From: Ignelater luminosus
Lineage: Eukaryota; Arthropoda; Insecta; Coleoptera; Elateridae
Assembly: GCA_011009095.1 (NCBI GenBank)
Contig: VTPC01004672.1
Span: 90,964 to 154,963, forward strand
Direction of reading: 5' to 3'
DNA length: 64,000 nt
In this document: positions 58,563-64,000 of the stretch, piece by piece
Position numbering within the stretch: position 1 is the stretch's first letter
How the letters are laid out: the number at the start of each line of letters is the position of its first letter
Made by a program: the position numbers and the translations under genes
Notes under the pieces: model-generated
Told to the model about the DNA's origin: nothing
Database searches by the model: none
What the model saw: only the letters and a program-made list of their open reading frames with translations

Positions 58563-61500
58563 TGTAATGGTTTTAAATACATTGCTTTTGTAATTTACTG
58601 TTATAAAAAAATTTATAAGATTTGAAGAATAGTTGACGGCATTTTGTTAAGTATCTCCAACTTACTACATTAGGTAAGTTTTGGGGTTACCTTATCTTTA
58701 TTGCAATTGCATAAAGTTCGTTGTGATGTTACTCTTGCAAAGTAAGAAAGTAAACTCTTTTATCAAAAGTACAGCTTTGAAAAGCTTCAAGGTGTTTGCA
58801 TGTATAAGCGTGCTGTATTTTGTTATTGTAATCGTTAAGGGCTGTAATGAATCTACATTTGCAGTGGTCTAAAGCTAAATACTTTTTGGGGGTCCACCTT
58901 AACATTTACGTTAGAAAATATCAAGCTCTAATATCTGTCTTATACTTAAAGAAGTACGTGTTTATCTTTAAATTTAAGTTATAGAGTGTTTTGGGCAGGA
59001 AAAATTGGAAAATCTTCACTTTCTAGTTTCTCACTTCTAATACTTTGCTCTTTTAACATTCAAAAATTAAAAAGTGAATCAAGTATGAGTCTGCTAGATT
59101 TTTTTTAATAGTAGAGTTTGGTATCCCAATCTAGAGGTATCCTGTACATCGTTACTCGTATTAAAGTATTCAAGACGCATTGTCTGGTTATTTGACCAAA
59201 TTAATTTCTTTCCTTTTTATTTTAGATTCTGTAGATGGTTGACTTACGCTCTTACTTATTTTTCGTGTTTGAAACAACGATAATTTTTTTCTAAAAGGCA
59301 TCGTTGTTAGTTTAGTGGTAAGAAATTTCTGAACTAAAGATTTTTCGAGAGTTCTGTACATTATAACTAAAATCCTGTTTCTGTAAATTTCCCTTTAAGT
59401 AAACTACTTCTAAAACTATAAATTTTATTAGTTTTATGGTAGATCCGCTAATGGCTAGATGGTATTGCAGTTTAGAGCCTAGAAACGGCCATTACAATTT
59501 GTTTACATTTATTTTGTCATGCTTACCAGTTTAGTGAGCTAAAGTAAAAACACCACTATCTATCCTGCGTTACAAAACCACGAGATTATGGTCGTAAAAA
59601 TTGTAAAAATCTATATTAAGGCAAAGAGTTTTTGAAAACGTTTTTGAAAATTTAATCCATGATTTAAGTTTGAATCCGCTACAGCAGTCACTAATTTGGA
59701 TTGTTTTTGAGTAAATATCTCTTTCGTTATGCATAGGAAAAGTTCCATCTTTGAGGCTTTTACCATGTACTACTATTGGGAAAAAGAAAATTTTTTTTTT
59801 CAGAAGCAAGATAATAATGTACTTATATGATGGTTAATTCGAGATAGTTTGAAATCGGACATTCCGTTGGGAAGTTTTTGAAAAAGTTCACTGATGAGTG
59901 ATAGCTTCAGTGGAATGGAATGGAAAATTAAATTTTTTGTTCAAGATACAGATCTAACATTATTAGTTCTGGAAGGTAGTTCAGTGACAGTGGAAATACT
60001 AAGAACTTTATCTGTCGCGGTTTGGGTATTAAATAATAAATCTTCTAATTTTCCGAAAGAAGGTGTACTCAATTCTGCTGTACTAGGATTAATTGTTTGA
60101 AGACAACAGTTTATGTAGTACAGAGTACAGACATGTAAAAGATCTCAAGATACTAATGTGAAAGAAACAAAGTTGAACAATAAATGTGTTTGCCAGAAAA
60201 CAAGAAAATTTTTTTAGTTTAGTAAAGATAAAGAGAAGATTAGAAATTACGAAAAACTTTGTAAAGAAAATTGTGTGGTTGGTTTGATAGTTACGTTTTG
60301 GTAATAATTAGCAAAGTAGATGTAAAACTAGACTTTGCACAACGTTCGTACCAAATACCAAATATGTTGTTTCTCAAACATTTATGAACAATCATAGGAA
60401 CATATCACAGTTCTTTTCTTTCTAAAGACCATCAGAAATTTTCTAATTATGTGGTCTCTTTACAATAATAAACTTGAAAGTCTCTTGAAATACACAAACG
60501 TTAATGTGTATCGCAACAATGGCTACCTTCTTTCCTACATCTCCTGCTACTGTAGTATTATACACTACATTGGAAAAACTTGGCATTTGCTACGTTAAAT
60601 AACAAAACCACTAGAATCAACCCCGCTACATATAATCACAGTAGTTTCCTTTGTTAACTTAAAACTTTAAACCGGTATCGGTGGTATGCCTTACTTGAAA
60701 GTGTTTCACTGCGTATCAAAAGAATATGTTGAGCATATGTTGTTAAAAATCTTTCGTGGCATTTGATTTAGAAAGAAGAATGCCAGTTTGAGTTAAGTAA
60801 CAAATTTTAAGAATTTTGGAGATAGCTGAACTTAAGTCATCTTCAAAGTGTATCTCGACCAAAAATGTCGAAAATCATATCTCTATAGCTCAGCATGCTA
60901 GCAATGAACGTTTTGATCAAGCATAATACGGGTTATCTTAGTTAGACTACATAACCTAAAATTCAATGTATTTTAAAACAACAACTAAGATTCAACAATG
61001 AACTCCCTTCAGATAGTATTTATTGAATCTATCTTTATTAGGACTTTCAGGACATTCAATTTACCATATTCAAAAAGTATTGTCTTATTTGCACAACTTA
61101 AAAGAAGATGTACAACACTATTTAAATATATAAAATTCGCACAATAGTCAATAAAGAGAAGAAAGATTGTATACGAAGTGATACGTGCTGGGAAAGTGAA
61201 AACAAACCGCCGCGCCGCCGGTCTTAAAACTGTATATTAGGTAAGTAAATAAATAATGTAGTCACTGACAACAAACAGATCAGCGAAGAGTTTGAGAATA
61301 AAACCGGAGTAGCTTATTTCTGAAGCAATGCAATAAAGAAAATTGAACTGAAATGAAAGATTAAAGCTACTCTAGTATATTAACTTTTTATTAATTTAAC
61401 ATAAGGTTCAGACTTTCACTCAAAAATCAAAAATGGAAAATGTAAGTTCAGAATCAATAATGCACAAAGTCGAGATCTTCGTCTGCTTTTATTTCAATCT

Positions 61501-64000
61501 TTTTAAGAAATTACTATAATAATTTTCACACTTTTTATTAGAATTGTATTAAACATTCGACCTAGCATTCAACTAATTCGTAAAGTGTAGTATTCCATGT
61601 TTTGCTAGAAAAGCAGGGATTAAAGATGTTAGGCACTTTAGAGTAAATTTCCTGCAATTAATTTTCTCCAACCCATGGTTGGCACCTCTTAAGTTGTACT
61701 ACATTCAATAAATTAATGTTCCAGACATATTGTACAGATGTATCTTCGACTTTTTGTCTAGACCCACAGCTGCTAATCTTAGACTAAATTGATTGCTTTA
61801 CGTTCTAAATAAATTAGTAAATAATGAATTAATACTTTCCGTCATTTTTAAGTTTTATTGAACTTAAATATTACTATTGTAACTCAGAGTGTAAGGCGTA
61901 TAGAATCAATAAATTATCCCAAAAGTGTAATTTTCACCTGAAAATAAATAATCGTTTCTTGTAGGTGTTATAAAGGAACAGAAGAATCTTTAATACTCCC
62001 AATACGGATTTATTGGTTGTAGGTTAGTCTACCGGGTGATAGTAGCATTTATTTACGGCACACGGCAACCTGAATAGGGCACTTCGGTTAACTGGGCAAA
62101 TTGATGAGGGCATCGGTATATACAACGCCATTTATCACAACGAGTAAATAATTTATTATATGCTTTTTATTCCAACCCTTTATTTTGTCTGCTTTTTACA
62201 TTTTGCTTAAAAGCGAAAACACGGATAAATTCAACGCACAGTAAAACGGCACTTAATTTACATACATTACGTATGTTAGAGTTCATATAAGCCAGAACTT
62301 TATGTGTCTACATAAATAAATGAAGTACTTTGTATAACATTTATCTATTCATTAGTGACGTATTTTACAGTCTAGCTGTAATGCGCAGCAAGCCGTGCAA
62401 CTGTTCCTGCAGAATATATTATAACGTTCTTGCATGTATAGCAAGTAGGTGGATATGCCAGTGGGTGTTTATCAATTATTGACTAATTTTCATATAACAT
62501 AGATAAGGAATTACATACTGATTTATAATACCAATTATCGGTTCGTTCTGTAATCGTAAATCCTCATTGAAATTAAAGAATAAACAACTTCCTTTCAACA
62601 CATCATTAATGAAAAAAGGGAACCATTTTAACGTGAGGGTTTATTTTTTTTAAGTATCTGTTACAATCCTGGAAAATCAAACATCGAACTGTTCATTCAG
62701 ATTTCAAATTAAATTCATGGTAGTAATTGCATCAATGCATCGCGGGTACTAATTAATTGCAAACTATAGAAGATAGTATGTTCACTTGAGCTTATACACG
62801 TAATTGCCGTTTCTCAAACATGAACTTCTACAAAAACTTAAATCATCTTTGATAGAGATTACTTGTCAATAAAGCTGCAGAACCTGTCATCTCAATTATA
62901 ATTAAAAACACAATTCTAAATTCCTAACGATACTTAGCATTAAATTCGATATTTCTTCTGTCATCAATTTTTGCCATTTGCTACATAACTAACAAATGCA
63001 GCAGCAGCACACTTCAAGAAATCTATCATTTATTGAAGTGTCGACAGCAAATTGCTTGCATGCTCGAAGCAAAATAAAATGTTATTCTCCATCACGTCGA
63101 TTCTACTCATACTAACAGAAATGGCAATGCGTTCTATTCAAAATGCTTAGGTATATTCTACAATATACATGATTTCAACCTCATTCTATATTTTATGATA
63201 TGAAACGTATTTAGGTAGTAAATGAAGTACCCTAACTGATAATTGCGAATTTACTTGATTTTATAAAAACACAATATTAAATCTCATTACCCATGACATG
63301 AAAGTTTTGTTGTTTATTAGTCTTAAACTTGGATAAAGCAGGAAGGAAAAAGACAAAGCAAGAAAATAGAAATCTTGACAGCTGGCAATTCTGCTAGAAA
63401 AAAATCAAATAAATGGTTGTGGAGAGTGTGGCAAGAAGAAATTACACAAAAGAAATACAGTACTGAAAGAAGAAATAGTTACAACGTGATTTACTCAGTA
63501 TGAATAATCTTACAAAGTGTACGGCAACGGGGAAAGAAACTGTAAACTCTTTTTTACGATATCCTCAACGACCTGCAATCATGTATCTCCAACATTTTTT
63601 CTATTCTCTTTATGAACTTTTCCAGCAAATATATTACTGCGCCAAAGTTTCAATCCACAGTCGTTTGTACATTTCATGTTTTTCTAGGAAAAAAAATCCA
63701 AAAGGATGACATTTGTGCGTCACAAGCGTTCTTTAAGAGAGATTAGTGATTTCAATTACTTAAAAGGTTTATGGCTTTACAATCTTTTTCCATTAGCCAA
63801 TGAAGCTTGATTAAGTTGATTTCAACTACATGCTTTTTGTTCTAATTCTCTAATTAATTTTTCCTTATGTGCCTCGCAAGCCCGTTTGTTAAAGATATCT
63901 TGTCATCTACTGTGTCCTCTTCTAAGTCGCGGAACACTTTAGATTATAATCAAATTTCACTAAACCCCTAAATCAATAGCATAATCATCATAGTCTTCCC
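58563..64000. other. AT-rich DNA without recognised gene
   Basis: About 5.4 kb. No transposase, reverse transcriptase or RNA gene was recognised. Short frames at 59894-60100 and 63500-63709 have no motif. Spots of interest are a tRNA-Gly-like 5' sequence near 59298, a GC-rich spot with a consensus donor near 61205-61245, and a less AT-rich block around 62020-62140. Confidence 0.5.
59298..59360 (+). repeat. tRNA-like fragment (candidate SINE)
   Basis: GCATCGTTGTTAGTTTAGTG followed by GTAAGAA resembles the 5' half and A-box of a tRNA-Gly-like gene. A TTTCGAGAG further on may be a decayed B-box. The stems do not pair well, so it is a remnant at most. Confidence 0.25.

Noticed and set aside
57001-58903. 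TTAAGGTGGAC near 57004 and inverted near 58890, as possible ends of one element
   Set aside because: The match is only 11 bases, and the span would cut the DD37E gene in a way inconsistent with its conserved blocks.
1-64000. CRISPR arrays, bacterial operons, riboswitches, replication origins, rRNA genes, Helitron ends
   Set aside because: None seen. The features are those of a eukaryotic, transposon-filled region.

Overview
The window is AT-rich animal DNA with no recognisable host gene. Recognised sequence consists almost entirely of dead or non-autonomous transposable elements. Mariner, Tc1-like, hAT and non-LTR families with TA or 8-bp target duplications point to an arthropod, most likely an insect. 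A beetle is my guess from remembered protein resemblance, and the order is not provable from the sequence. The window probably lies in an intergenic region or inside very large introns.

Layout. 1-7.2 kb: an old hairpin (1812-1975), a DD41D transposon with ~165-bp inverted ends (2667-4502) and a hAT-like end (6704). 7.2-11 kb: a candidate MITE, then a 3.2-kb long-TIR element (7875-11044) carrying pieces of an unusual gene. 11.9-16.6 kb: a TA-flanked MITE, a 604-bp foldback, a mauritiana-type mariner lacking its first catalytic Asp, and a Tc1-like DD34E relic. 20.4-24 kb: a minus-strand RTE-like LINE split by a 1675-bp solo-LTR-like insertion with CCTT duplications. 24-31 kb: mostly featureless. 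31.2-33.2 kb: a plus-strand LINE with mariner copy A nested in it. 34-36 kb: a Tc1-like fragment and a nested pair of palindromic MITEs. 38.5-39.8 kb: mariner copy B, sister of A. 43.5-54.1 kb: a third mariner, an orphan TIR element, a nearly intact DD41D transposon, a second long-TIR element with a foldback inside it, and a third DD41D relic. 56.7-58.6 kb: a DD37E transposase relic split by a 381-bp hAT MITE with a perfect 8-bp duplication. The remainder is unassigned.

Biology. The window is a fossil record of nested transposition. Mariner-related elements with four catalytic spacings (DD34D, DD34E, DD37E, DD41D) lie within 64 kb. Two mariner copies share one nonsense codon, which implies they moved using transposase made elsewhere. 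The most novel candidates are the two long-TIR elements (7875-11044 and 49070-51192). They carry diverged remnants of the same gene: a WSDM/GGLTRGR-type region and a nuclease-like FDGY motif in the first, and a W-G-W segment plus Cys-rich tail in both. From memory this may be an Academ-like system, but that name is a hypothesis.
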